Positions 7,632 to 15,591 of a stretch of DNA of 52,735 nt are shown piece by piece. Below the pieces are notes generated by a model. The model searched no databases. It had not been told where the DNA came from and was given only the letters and a program-made list of their open reading frames with translations. Origin of the DNA: Bradyrhizobium sp. (lineage in GTDB: Bacteria > Pseudomonadota > Alphaproteobacteria > Rhizobiales > Xanthobacteraceae); assembly GCF_030654605.1 (NCBI RefSeq), contig NZ_JAURXB010000274.1, positions 1 through 52,735 on the forward strand, written 5' to 3'. The translations under genes and the position numbers were made by a program. Each line of letters begins with the position of its first letter. The first letter of the stretch is position 1.

Positions 7632-9032
7632 TCAGGCCGAAGGATAGCAAAACGAATCGGTCGAACAGTCGCCGCCATCGAGCCGGATTTGATGCGCCCG
7701 GTATCCCTGCGGGAAACCCACCCAATAATCCCCAGCCAGTTCGAGGCCACCATCGGCACCGGCATTGGCCATCACCTCGGCGCCCGGCATTCCCTCGGGA
7801 TAGAACTGGTCGTCCCACGTCGAATACAGCGAGTTGGTCCAGTACACCCGCTTGCCGTCGCGGCTGATCTCCACCATCTGCGGTCCGCCCGCATATTTCC
7901 TGCCGTTCGGATGCGGCGTGCGGCGAACGATGCCGCCGATGTGCACGGAGCCCGAAAGCTTCGGCTTTCTGGGATCGCTGACATCGTATTGACGCATCTC
8001 GCCGGTGCCCCAGCAGGAGACGTAGAGAAACCTGTCATCCATCGACAGGTCGATGTCGGTGACCAGCGGCGGCACCGCGCCGAATCCCTGCAGCAGCGGC
8101 GGCAGCTGCTCCTTGCTTGCTGCTTCCGGTGCAATCGTCGCCGTCTTTTCGATGTGGAATTTTCCGCCCTCGCGCCACCAGGTCCAGATCGAGCCTTCGA
8201 GGTTGGTGGTGTCGACCACGACGCCGAGGAAGCCGTATTCGCGAACCGGATCGTGCGCGGGCCGCACCTCCAGCGCCATCTGGTGATTGGCGCCGAGATC
8301 GATGGTCTGGACGTTGCGCCGGGCGCTCAGATCCCAGAAATGGACCCGGTGGCCGTATTTGTTGGAGAGCAGGTCCTCCGGCACGATCCCGTTCTCGAAC
8401 TGCGGCGGCAAGGCCCACTCGCTCGTCACCATGTAGTCGCGCGGCAGGTTCCACCAGAAATCATAATGCAGCGCCTGCGGACCGCGATCGATCTCCCACC
8501 GCCCCAGCACCTCGAAAGTCTGGCAGTCCATGATGAAGACGCCGGGCGGCCCGTCGGTGCCGTCCTTGCCTCCGCCGCCGAGCGTGCTGACATAGATTCC
8601 GTCCGGGCCGCAGTGAATCGTGTGCGGCCGCGAGTAGCCGGTCTTTTTGAAGATTTCCTCGGGCTCGATGATCTTGTGAATCCTGGCCTGCCTCGGATCG
8701 GGCTTGGTATCGACGATATAAATTCGCGAGGACCGGATGCCGGGGATGATGAGATAGCGCCGCTCGAGAAAGGCGTGCCCGGAGAGCGGCGACAGGGAAG
8801 ACGAGCAGGCATTCCATCCGAAGTGGTGAAACTCGTCGCCCTTGTTCGGCATCGCCACGGTGTGGACGATCTGGCTGTAGGTCGGCGACCCCGGCTCGAC
8901 GTCGATCACCGCGAGTGCGTCGGGTTTCGAGAAGTCCGGGCTGAGCAGCAAGGTATAGGCAAAACTTTCGGGCGGCGCTTCCATCGCGAGCCTGGGCGAT
9001 GCGTGGAAGGTCGGGTCGGGCCTGATTGTCAT
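7632..9032 (-). CDS. Selenium-binding protein 56 family (methanethiol oxidase type)
   Basis: 466 residues, the full length of SBP56. Hallmarks are DEFHHFGWNACSSSLS, YLIIPGIRSSRIYIVDT, the segment around SRPHTIHCGPDGIYVSTLGG, HYDFWWNLPRDYMVTSEWA and WGTGEMRQYDVSDP, with the His/Cys set thought to bind copper. Bacterial members oxidise methanethiol to formaldehyde, hydrogen sulfide and hydrogen peroxide. Those enzymes are usually periplasmic, but no signal peptide is visible here (start MTIRPDPTFHASPRLAM), so either export uses another start or the protein is cytosolic. A perfect AAGGAGG ribosome site precedes the ATG. The usual SCO1/MauG-like maturation genes are absent from the neighbourhood. 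A membrane protein follows after 2 bases. Confidence 0.88.
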   Translation of the reverse strand: MTIRPDPTFHASPRLAMEAPPESFAYTLLLSPDFSKPDALAVIDVEPGSPTYSQIVHTVAMPNKGDEFHHFGWNACSSSLSPLSGHAFLERRYLIIPGIRSSRIYIVDTKPDPRQARIHKIIEPEEIFKKTGYSRPHTIHCGPDGIYVSTLGGGGKDGTDGPPGVFIMDCQTFEVLGRWEIDRGPQALHYDFWWNLPRDYMVTSEWALPPQFENGIVPEDLLSNKYGHRVHFWDLSARRNVQTIDLGANHQMALEVRPAHDPVREYGFLGVVVDTTNLEGSIWTWWREGGKFHIEKTATIAPEAASKEQLPPLLQGFGAVPPLVTDIDLSMDDRFLYVSCWGTGEMRQYDVSDPRKPKLSGSVHIGGIVRRTPHPNGRKYAGGPQMVEISRDGKRVYWTNSLYSTWDDQFYPEGMPGAEVMANAGADGGLELAGDYWVGFPQGYRAHQIRLDGGDCSTDSFCYPSA

Positions 9033-9189
9033 CGTACTGCCTCCTTGTGAGTGGATGCATACTAAAACGTCTCAATGGCATGTCGCGCGAGTTGCTCCTC
9101 CGCTGTGCGCGGGCTTCCTCATTGCAACGGAGCTAGCCTAATTGAAGGCACGGCCGGTGGAAACCGTTCACGTGAGCCAGTTCAACAAA

Positions 9190-9715
9190 TCCGACCCGAC
9201 GGGCAAATCACTTCTGTTTATCGGAAATCACGTCAAGCCCCGCGCGGAAAAATATTTCTGTTTTACAGAAATCAAAGTTGGACTATATCAATGGCCATCC
9301 CGTCCCATTCAGAGGGGCGTTGCGCAAGGTCACCGATGCGGGACGGGGATGCGGTGGACGCGGATGGCGCTCCCTGACCAGGGCGCCTGAAGCGGACGGC
9401 GAAATCGTGTGGTTCCGACACCCCAAAGGCTGGTGTCAAGTTCGCAGCTCGAGGTGTTGCGGATGACGGTGGCAAGAGCGCAGGGCTCACCGAGAAGAGC
9501 ACGTATAAGCCGTAAACCATTGCGCGGGGAGTGCCGGGTGATTCCGGTGTGACCTGACTAACGCGTGTGCTTCTACCACTCTACCATTGCACACGCGGCT
9601 ATCGGGCGCATCGGGCGCCCGGCCTCCCCGCGCCCTCTGATTGATGAGGGCGGAAAGTTGACAGCAAACCTCGGGCGAAACGCGCCGCGAGATCGCGAAG
9701 TTGTGTTTGTTGACA
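9190..9715. repeat. Degenerate copy of a long dispersed intergenic repeat
   Basis: This non-coding stretch matches, as I remember it, a several-hundred-base element scattered in Bradyrhizobium genomes. The ordered landmarks are: ACGGGCAAATCACTTCTG near 9200, AAATATTTCTG at 9250, GGGATGCGGTGGACGCG at 9350, GGCGAAATCGTGTGG at 9400, AAGCCGTAAACCATTGCGC at 9510, a hairpin-forming block at 9555-9640 and CAAACCTCGGGCGAA at 9666. It contains a perfect 8-base hairpin, ATTTCTGT-ttt-ACAGAAAT, at 9254-9272. No credible gene lies in it. Its function is unknown and the copy looks worn. Confidence 0.55.
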
Positions 9716-9720
9716 CACAC

Positions 9721-9838
9721 CCACAACTGTCATCGTCCTGCTTGACCGGACGACCCAGTATTCCAGAGACGTTAGAGATGGAATCGATAGCCGCGGCGTA
9801 CTGGGTCCTCCGCTTTCGCGGAGGATGACGAGTTGTGG
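9721..9838. repeat. Palindromic intergenic repeat, copy 1
   Basis: Imperfect long palindrome. The outer arms are CCACAACT at 9721 and AGTTGTGG at 9831, and inside them TCATCGTCC faces GGAGGATGA. The middle contains GTATTCCAGAGAC and GCGGCGTACTGGGTC. The same organisation recurs at 17241-17334 and 20518-20619. It resembles REP-like elements of Bradyrhizobium and could act as a transcript terminator or stabiliser. Confidence 0.7.
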
Positions 9839-9989
9839 GGAGGCGGCCACCTGTGACAGCAGCATCCGTGGCCCGAACAGAGTCTCTACAAGCCCGGGGC
9901 GTGGGCACGCTTCCACTTGGACGACCCTGCTTGCCCACCCACCCGACTTTTTTTTCGCGGGGCATGACAGCCACCCTCCTCTCCGCCGC

Positions 9990-10241
9990 AACACCGGCAA
10001 ATCAATTCTCCTCCATTGCGCAACGCAGAATCTCGCTTGCATCAATTGTCACGACGACAATTGGGACAAGCGGCTGGAGTGGCAATCGCTCGGCTCGCTG
10101 CAGCGCCGTCTGCGCGCCTGCCTGTCGGGCATCCGCGCCCAGCCCTACGATTACGGCGCGCCGGAGCTGGTCGAGCTGGAGCTGTATCTGATGTCGCGCG
10201 CCCGCGACATGCCGATCGAAACGCCGGCGGTGCGGCCGTGA
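9990..10241 (+). pseudogene. soxA: soxA remnant (C-terminal cytochrome part, internally deleted)
   Basis: A decayed gene end that encodes NLACINCHDDNWDKR joined directly to LEWQSLGSLQRRLRAC, then LVELELYLMSRARDMPIETP and a stop at 10239. These are conserved stretches of SoxA, the dihaem or monohaem c-type cytochrome of the periplasmic thiosulfate-oxidising Sox complex. CINCH is the haem c motif, and the final ELYL...ETPAVR tail is typical. In intact SoxA about 20-25 residues separate the CHDDNW-KR and LEWQ blocks, so those are deleted in frame. The N-terminal two thirds and signal peptide are absent, replaced by repeat-derived sequence. No other sox gene is present in the window. It is a relic of a lost sox cluster or of a transferred fragment. 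Confidence 0.75.
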
Positions 10242-10430
10242 CATGCCGTCGCAGCCATTGATTCGGGTGAACGCAATTCGATGACAAATTGTTGTGATCA
10301 TCGCGCTTCGAGCATTTCCAATCCACCACGGATTAAAAATCGCTTCGACCGAAATCCCGACTCATTGTGGTCGCATCCCGTTCACGCTGGCTTTGTAAGA
10401 AACGCCCGCAAGCAACGCATCGAGGCAGCC

Positions 10431-10649
10431 ATGAACACGGAATTCGACTACGACCTGACGCGGGATCAATGGGAAGCGCTGAAGGCGCTTCGCCTGCCCG
10501 CAGCCGAACGCCGCATCAAGGATCGACTGACGGCGAGCCTGATCGTGATCGAGCTCGCGGCCATGACCGGCGACGGTCCCGTCATTACGGCGAAAGGACG
10601 CAGCGTGCTGCTGCGCGGGTCGCCGCAGCTTTGGGACGTGGCGGCGTGA
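10431..10649 (+). CDS. Small hypothetical protein (72 aa)
   Basis: Unrecognised protein starting MNTEFDYDLTRDQWEALKAL, with helices through ASLIVIELAAMTGDGPVITA and the end LLRGSPQLWDVAA. It is acidic, probably cytosolic, with a helix-turn-helix-like or winged pattern (DQWEALKALRLP..RRIKDRLTASLIVIELAAM) that is not convincing enough to name. I took the ATG at 10431, where codon use becomes gene-like. An upstream in-frame ATG at 10281 would add a low-quality N-terminus. Its stop abuts the convergent isomerase-like remnant. Confidence 0.55.
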   Translation: MNTEFDYDLTRDQWEALKALRLPAAERRIKDRLTASLIVIELAAMTGDGPVITAKGRSVLLRGSPQLWDVAA

Positions 10650-11157
10650 TCAGGGATTTGAACCAAACCCGGCTTGCTGGAGAAGCCTGCAGCTGTCGGC
10701 GATATCGGCATCGGGGCTATGCGAAATCACCTCCAGCATCGGCAGTTCGGTACATCGGATCTCCTTCCTGGTCGAGGCAATGCCCGTGAGTGGAACATCG
10801 CCGCACCCCAGCGGATCATGCTTGTAACTCAGTCGAGTGGTATCGGAAAAATGCACGAGGCTGAGCCGTTCGCGGACCCTTCGCAATCCGTCGGTCGGAG
10901 CCTCGCCGTTGAAATTGGCGTTCGCGACGTCATAGATCACCCGGATGCTGTCATCGCCATAGCCGTCGACCGCGTTCATCAGCGACTCCGCGTCCGGCAG
11001 GAACGCGAACGGCATATTCTCGATCAGAAGCCTGGTGCCGACCCGCCGCGCCAGTGGCGCCGGGGTGTCCAGCGCGCGATAGAAATGCGAGATCATGCGA
11101 TCCCTGGGCATCGGAAACGGCGGATTGTATTTGCCGGGACCGAAAGGATCCGTGATT
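10650..11157 (-). pseudogene. 5'-truncated sugar phosphate isomerase/epimerase (TIM-barrel) gene
   Basis: The encoded chain (about 168 residues) contains RVGTRLLIENMPFAFLPDAE, VIYDVANANFNGEAP, LVHFSDTTRLSYKHDPLGCG and PMLEVISH, in the order of the C-terminal half of xylose-isomerase-like TIM barrels (AP endonuclease 2 superfamily). IEN, YDVAN and VHFSD correspond to metal-binding strands. Intact family members have about 270-290 residues, so the first third is missing. The open frame continues at its 5' end only into the palindromic repeat at 11158-11257, which marks the break point. It is unlikely to be functional. The original substrate cannot be told. Confidence 0.7.
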
Positions 11158-11257
11158 CCGTGGCGATGCGAAGCATCGAACCCGGAATCTCGAGATTCCC
11201 CGATGTGCAATTGCACATCTGAGGTCTGGTGCTAACGGACCATCCCGGAATGACGTG
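11158..11257. repeat. Multi-palindrome intergenic repeat
   Basis: It contains three successive symmetrical units. GATGC-GAA-GCATC lies near 11165, the perfect 16-base palindrome GGAATCTCGAGATTCC at 11184-11199, and the perfect 18-base palindrome GATGTGCAATTGCACATC at 11202-11219. TGGTGCTAACGGACCATCCC and GGAATGAC follow. The same ordered pieces are familiar from Bradyrhizobium intergenic repeats. It abuts the broken isomerase gene, so it may have been the site of the deletion. Confidence 0.65.
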
Positions 11258-11347
11258 GATGGATTATCGAGGTTGCGACGCGATATCTGATGGTAACCAT
11301 GCTGGCCGGTTCGATTGCCTTGTTTACAGGCCAAGCCGAAGCGGCGG

Positions 11348-11881
11348 TTACTGAGCGAACGCGTTTCCACTCTGTACTGAACAGGTCGGCGAGCTCACGG
11401 AGACCGAATCGATCACATACACCCGGCCGTCGGGTCCCTTTCGCGTTATTTTCCCGCCCGCCCCTTTGCCATCGATCACAGAGAGAGAACAGCTTGAGAA
11501 ACCAGGGTCGAACGTCGCTGAATACTGGGTGGCGCCGTTGGCCCAGGTTTGCACCCCCACCATTTTACTTCCTTCGAAGCGTACGCTCCCTGGGTACGCG
11601 AAGGATTCTCCCGGGCCCTTGCTCGACTCCCGAGCCGCTTTGCCTCGCATCGAGGTGAGCCGCTTTCTTAGAAACGTGCGACCCGCGCTGCTTACGTAAA
11701 TCGTAAGTGCAACAGTGTTGGTGAAGCTGATCGGCGCACCATCGGCGTTTTTACCGCTGCCGGACACTGCCCAGGATAGGGTGACGGTCTTGTTCAAGGC
11801 CGCCTGCGGCGCGCTGCTGGCGGATAAGGGTCCAACCGAAACCGCGCCGAAAAAACAAATGAGGGCAAAATGTAAGCGCAT
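11348..11881 (-). CDS. Secreted protein of the 'LNKT' paralogue family, member 1
   Basis: 177 residues with a clear signal peptide (MRLHFALICFFGAVSVGPLSASSA). The mature part begins PQAALNKTVTLSWAVSGSGKNADG, passes YVSSAGRTFLRKR, FEGSKMVG and ATFDPGFSSCSLSVIDGKG, and ends PTCSVQSGNAFAQ. The two Cys (GFSSC and PTCSV) could form a disulfide. The pattern of strands suggests an all-beta periplasmic or exported domain. It is clearly paralogous to the genes at 15592-16125 (very close) and 14138-14701 (more distant), and to the fragment at 14767-14910. It is divergent from the caspase-like gene. Function is unknown, and I recognise no named domain. Confidence 0.8.
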   Translation of the reverse strand: MRLHFALICFFGAVSVGPLSASSAPQAALNKTVTLSWAVSGSGKNADGAPISFTNTVALTIYVSSAGRTFLRKRLTSMRGKAARESSKGPGESFAYPGSVRFEGSKMVGVQTWANGATQYSATFDPGFSSCSLSVIDGKGAGGKITRKGPDGRVYVIDSVSVSSPTCSVQSGNAFAQ

Positions 11882-12244
11882 TGTTCTGAATCCCGCTGGT
11901 TTGCAATGCTTGCAGGTTTACGCCGGCGTTTGGATCTTGCCAATCCGTCTGAATGCACCAAGATCTGCTTGCTCAATTCTGAGAGGTTAAGTCAGGCTCC
12001 AAAGTCTTCGATCACTTGGCCGGCGCGGGCGAGCAGCGAAGGTGACATACCGAGGGGGATGGCCCAGACACAGTGGCTGTTCGCCCCCATCGCCGATGTC
12101 CGCTTTGCGCCCCAGACCGGAAGTGGAACACCGAACCCACAGCGCGCGTTTGACTGTGTGACCAGAATCACAGAGGGCAATCTGATATTGCGGTCAATGG
12201 GTCGAATGGTAGGGTTGGCTCGATCGTCGATTTGGGACTTCGTG
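11882..12244. other. Intergenic region between divergent secreted-protein and caspase-like genes
   Basis: A 363-base stretch without a credible gene. It should hold the promoters for both flanking genes. Around 12088-12125 the segment CGATGTCCGCTTTGCGCCCC resembles the core of another dispersed repeat in this family that I remember as a 'GTCCGCTTTTGGG' unit. Open frames crossing here have poor codon use. I see no clear operator. Confidence 0.4.
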
Positions 12245-14023
12245 ATGCGCTTGCTGGGGGCCTTCATTTCACTAGTTTGGTTGACCTCGCTGTTTAGCCA
12301 GCCTGCGTTGGCTGAAAAGCGCGTTGCGCTCGTTATCGGCATCTCGAAATATCAATCGGTTCCCCGGCTGGCCAATCCCGCAAGAGATGCCGAAGCGATG
12401 TCGGCGCTGTTCAAGAAAGCCGGCTTCGAGGTCGTCGAAAGCGGACGCGATCTCGGTATTTCCGACCTGCGCAAGTCCATTCGCCAGTTCTCCGATACCT
12501 CCCGCGATGCCGATATGTCGGTCGTCTATTACGCTGGTCACGGCATAGAGGTCGACGGCACCAACTACCTGGTGCCAGCAGACGCAAAGCTGGCGAGCGA
12601 TTTCGACGTCGAAGACGAAACCATATCGCTCGATCGCGTCTTGAAAGCGCTCGATGGCGCCAAGCGCCTGAAGCTGGTCATTCTCGACGCCTGTCGCGAC
12701 AACCCGTTCACCAAGACCATGAAACGGTCCGTGAGCACGCGCTCGATCGGACGGGGGCTTGCCAAGATCGAACCCTCGATGTCCGACACCCTCGTTGCCT
12801 ACGCCGCCAAGGCCGGCGCGGTGGCCAACGATGGCGACGGACAGAACAGCCCGTTCGCTTCCGCGCTGGTCAAGCATATTGCCGAACCCGGACTCGATCT
12901 TCGGCTGGCCTTTGGCCGCGTCCGTGATGACGTCTTGAAGAGCACCGGATACCGGCAAGAGCCTTTCTTTTATGGTTCATTGGGCGGAGAGACCGTCGCG
13001 CTCGTGCCGCAGGCAGTCAAGCCCGCCGATCCCGAAGCCGGCGCCCGGACTGATTATGAACTCGCGGCCCAGATTGGCACGCGTGAGGCATGGGATTCGT
13101 TTCTGGCCGCGCATCGCAGCGGGCTATACGCCGATCTGGCGCGGGCGCAGACCGGAAAGCTGATCGCCGCGGAACAGATGCGGACGAAAGCCGACGACGC
13201 GCGCCGCGAGGCCGAAGCACAGGCCGCCAGGAAGACTGAGGAATTCCGCCGTCAGCTGGAAGAGCAGGCCGCGCGCCAGACTTCCGACGCCAAGCAGAAG
13301 ATTTCGGAACAGGCGAGGAAGGAGCTGGAAGAGGCACGGCTCCAGGTTGCGGACCAAGCTATGAAACAATTGGAGGACGCCAAGCGCCAGGTGGAGGTGG
13401 CCCGACAGGAGGCGGAATCGGCGCGGCGTCAGGTCGAGGAAGCCAAGCGCCAGGCCGTCGCGGATGCGCAAGTGAAGGTCGAGCAGGCCAGGCGTGAGGC
13501 CGCCGCGGAGCGCGAAAAGATCGCCGCGCTGTCGCCGCCGAGCGCCGCGGGAAGCACGGTCGCACCGGCTGCCCCGCAAATGGATCAGGCCGACATTGCG
13601 CGGCTGCTGCAGGCCCACCTCAAGCGCGTTGGATGCAATCCGGGCAATGTCGACGGCAGCTGGGACAATGCTTCGAAAGCCGCTCTCGAGCTGTTCAACA
13701 AGAATGCTCGAACCAAATTGAATATCCAACTGGCAAGTCTGGATGCTCTCGATTCCGTTCGCGGCAAGACCGAGCGCGTCTGTCCGCTGGTTTGCAAGAA
13801 GGGGCAGCGCGCCGATGGGGACCGATGTATCCAACTCGGCTGCGAGAGCGGTCAATTTCTGAATTCCAGTGGCGCATGCGAAAAGAAGCCCGAGCCGGTC
13901 GCCAAGCCTCAGACAGCGACGCGCCGCGAGCCGGCGGCGCGCGAACCCGCAACGCGGCGGGTCGCCCCGGCAGGAGGTGGCGGCAAGTGCTTTACGTTCA
14001 GCGGAAAAACCTATTGCGAATGA
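12245..14023 (+). CDS. Secreted caspase-like (peptidase C14) protein with coiled coil and Cys-rich tail
   Basis: About 592 residues. A signal peptide (MRLLGAFISLVWLTSLFSQPALA) precedes a caspase/metacaspase p20 domain at about 24-250, with strand RVALVIGISKY, catalytic His99 in VVYYAGHGIEV and Cys150 in LVILDACRDNP, so the dyad is intact. From about 300 to 440 there is a long charged coiled coil rich in EEAKRQ-type repeats. About 455-530 (ADIARLLQAHLKRVGCNPGNVDGSWDNASKAAL) resembles a peptidoglycan-binding-like helical repeat with Cys. After an RREPAAREPATRR-rich linker it ends CFTFSGKTYCE. I chose the ATG that opens the signal peptide, but earlier in-frame ATGs exist (12197, 12206). Bacterial C14 proteins cleave after Arg/Lys or Asp, and the target is unknown. 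Secreted paralogues on both sides are candidate partners. Confidence 0.85.
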   Translation: MRLLGAFISLVWLTSLFSQPALAEKRVALVIGISKYQSVPRLANPARDAEAMSALFKKAGFEVVESGRDLGISDLRKSIRQFSDTSRDADMSVVYYAGHGIEVDGTNYLVPADAKLASDFDVEDETISLDRVLKALDGAKRLKLVILDACRDNPFTKTMKRSVSTRSIGRGLAKIEPSMSDTLVAYAAKAGAVANDGDGQNSPFASALVKHIAEPGLDLRLAFGRVRDDVLKSTGYRQEPFFYGSLGGETVALVPQAVKPADPEAGARTDYELAAQIGTREAWDSFLAAHRSGLYADLARAQTGKLIAAEQMRTKADDARREAEAQAARKTEEFRRQLEEQAARQTSDAKQKISEQARKELEEARLQVADQAMKQLEDAKRQVEVARQEAESARRQVEEAKRQAVADAQVKVEQARREAAAEREKIAALSPPSAAGSTVAPAAPQMDQADIARLLQAHLKRVGCNPGNVDGSWDNASKAALELFNKNARTKLNIQLASLDALDSVRGKTERVCPLVCKKGQRADGDRCIQLGCESGQFLNSSGACEKKPEPVAKPQTATRREPAAREPATRRVAPAGGGGKCFTFSGKTYCE

Positions 14024-14137
14024 AGGCGGCCGACTGTCGCGAAGGGCTGGCTTGCCGTCCGCACCGGGTATCCGCAACGGCTGCGACGCTACTCGCCGGA
14101 CTGGCTTGGCGGAACATCGGAACCAAGTTGCTGCCGG

Positions 14138-14701
14138 CTATTTCACGGCGAACACGTTACCGGCTCTCACGGAGCATGACTGACCCGATACGTCGGTCGA
14201 GATGATATTGTACATGCGGCCGTCCATCGCGCGATGGCGGATCTCGGAGCCGCCGTCCTTGCCAAAGCGAATCTGAACCCCGCAGCCCGCATAGCCCGGA
14301 TTGAAGGTTGCCTGGATGCGGCGAGCTCCACTGGACATCGAATTGCTGACGAGCAGCTGCCGTCCCTCGAAGCTGGCGGAAAGGTTTCCCGCAGCGCCGA
14401 CGCCCGCGCGTTGATTTCCTCCGTCGGGATCGAGATCATTGCTGTTCGATTTTTGCCTGCCTTGCCGCGACAATCTGGTGAACAGGCGCCCTGACTCTCC
14501 GACGTAGACCAGGAGAATGGATGACGTATTGCCCTTCTTTATTTCTCCGGAATCGGCGCGTTGAACGCGATACTCGTTCCAGCTGATCGAAATAGTCTTG
14601 TTGAAGAGTTCGCGCGGCGTCTCGGCTGCGGCGGCACCGCACCCGAAAATGCTCAAGGTGACGACCACCCGCAGCAACAGTCTCGAATTGGAAGAGGACA
14701 T
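14138..14701 (-). CDS. Secreted protein of the 'LNKT' paralogue family, member 2 (divergent)
   Basis: About 187 residues from the ATG at 14701, which opens the signal peptide MSSSNSRLLLRVVVTLSIFGC. An in-frame ATG at 14758 would add 19 residues. The mature protein begins RELFNKTISISWNEYRVQRAD, then has VYVGESGRLFTRLSRQG, a low-complexity SNSNDLDPDGGNQ stretch, ATFNPGYAGCGVQIRFGKD, and the end SGQSCSVRAGNVFAVK. The order FNKTISISW - VGESGRLF - ATFNPGYAGC - SCSV.AGN.F parallels the members at 11348 and 15592, at lower identity. It is convergent with the caspase-like gene. Periplasmic or outer-surface location is expected. No activity is known. Confidence 0.75.
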   Translation of the reverse strand: MSSSNSRLLLRVVVTLSIFGCGAAAAETPRELFNKTISISWNEYRVQRADSGEIKKGNTSSILLVYVGESGRLFTRLSRQGRQKSNSNDLDPDGGNQRAGVGAAGNLSASFEGRQLLVSNSMSSGARRIQATFNPGYAGCGVQIRFGKDGGSEIRHRAMDGRMYNIISTDVSGQSCSVRAGNVFAVK

Positions 14702-14766
14702 CTGATCACCACCAGCAAAAGAAAGCGTTGAGAACGAGAATTCAGCTTGCGAAGGCATTGCCCTGG

Positions 14767-14910
14767 CTAACGGGCGTTCCTGACAGGAATGAAAAACTTG
14801 AATGCGATGGAGATTGTCTTGTTCGTCAGTTGCTGCGGTGCAGCTTCCGCAGATGCTGGCATGGCACAGAGGCCAATCGTCGCCTTTAGCCGTCTGAAAA
14901 AATGCTGCAT
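14767..14910 (-). pseudogene. Truncated N-terminal fragment of an 'LNKT' family gene
   Basis: A 47-codon frame encodes MQHFFRRLKATIGLCAMPAS and then AEAAPQQLTNKTISIAFKFF before stopping. This matches only the signal peptide and first strand of the secreted paralogue family (LTNKTISIAF versus LFNKTISISW next door). The rest of the domain is missing. It is tandem with member 2 on the same strand, so it looks like a broken duplication. A very short secreted peptide remains formally possible. Confidence 0.55.
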
Positions 14911-15184
14911 TTCGAATTTCCTGTGGTGTAAGGATAGTGAGGCAGGCGGGAGCGAACTATCGAGGTTGAGCAACGTCGAGAATGTACAAGATCTATCGAT
15001 CGGTGAATTGACGGGGCCGCCTGCCGTTTTTCAGTATCGAATTGACGCCGCCGGACGAAATATCGCGAAGCATAGAATGGATTTCGGTTGCCTTCAATGG
15101 ACTGCTTGCCGAGTGGGACCTCTGAAGGGATTTGCAGCAACCGATGATGGCCTATTGATTTTTCGACAACCTTGAGGGCAGGCA

Positions 15185-15541
15185 ATGAACCTTAACCTGA
15201 AGATATGCATCCGTTTGATCACGCTGACAGGGGTTGCGGGCCTGCCCTCGCTGCTTCATGCGCAAACTGCCGGGGCGTGCCTCTATGAGAGCAAGAGCTA
15301 TTCCGAAGGCGCCTCGATCTGCTTGCGGCCCTCTCTGATGCTGAATTGCCGCCTGGAAGGCGCACGGATGGTATGGACTATCGTTACGGATCAGGAGACC
15401 ATTCGTTTTTGCTCGCCGCCGGTTTCGAAATCATATGGGAAGCCGGTGAGAACGAGATTGCACGCCGCCGTGCGCGTCCCGCGATCAGCGGTCGCTGCGA
15501 CGAAATGCTTCCAGTTCAACGGTCGAACATACTGTGAATAG
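15185..15541 (+). CDS. Small secreted Cys-rich protein sharing the caspase protein's C-terminal motif
   Basis: 118 residues with a signal peptide (MNLNLKICIRLITLTGVAGLPSLLHA). Mature sequence GACLYESKSYSEGASICLRP resembles the start of small DUF1496-like domains (CLYxxKxYSxGA), which carry disulfides. Further Cys follow at LNCRLEG and RFCSPP. It ends KCFQFNGRTYCE, nearly the same as CFTFSGKTYCE at the end of the caspase-like protein. A GGGCAGGC-type ribosome site precedes the ATG. It lies 51 bases upstream of member 3 of the LNKT family and is probably co-transcribed with it. Function is unknown. Confidence 0.75.
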   Translation: MNLNLKICIRLITLTGVAGLPSLLHAQTAGACLYESKSYSEGASICLRPSLMLNCRLEGARMVWTIVTDQETIRFCSPPVSKSYGKPVRTRLHAAVRVPRSAVAATKCFQFNGRTYCE

Positions 15542-15591
15542 CGACGCGGATTTGATTTGGAGCGTATCGGAATTGAAAGGGGAATAAGTTC

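Noticed and set aside
9254..9272. The 8-base hairpin ATTTCTGT-ttt-ACAGAAAT considered as an operator for the SBP56 gene
   Set aside because: It belongs to the long dispersed repeat and is over 200 bases upstream of the gene, so a specific regulatory role is unsupported.
9565..9828. Short open frames within 9.2-9.9 kb
   Set aside because: They lie in repeat DNA, on both strands, without ribosome sites or recognisable products.
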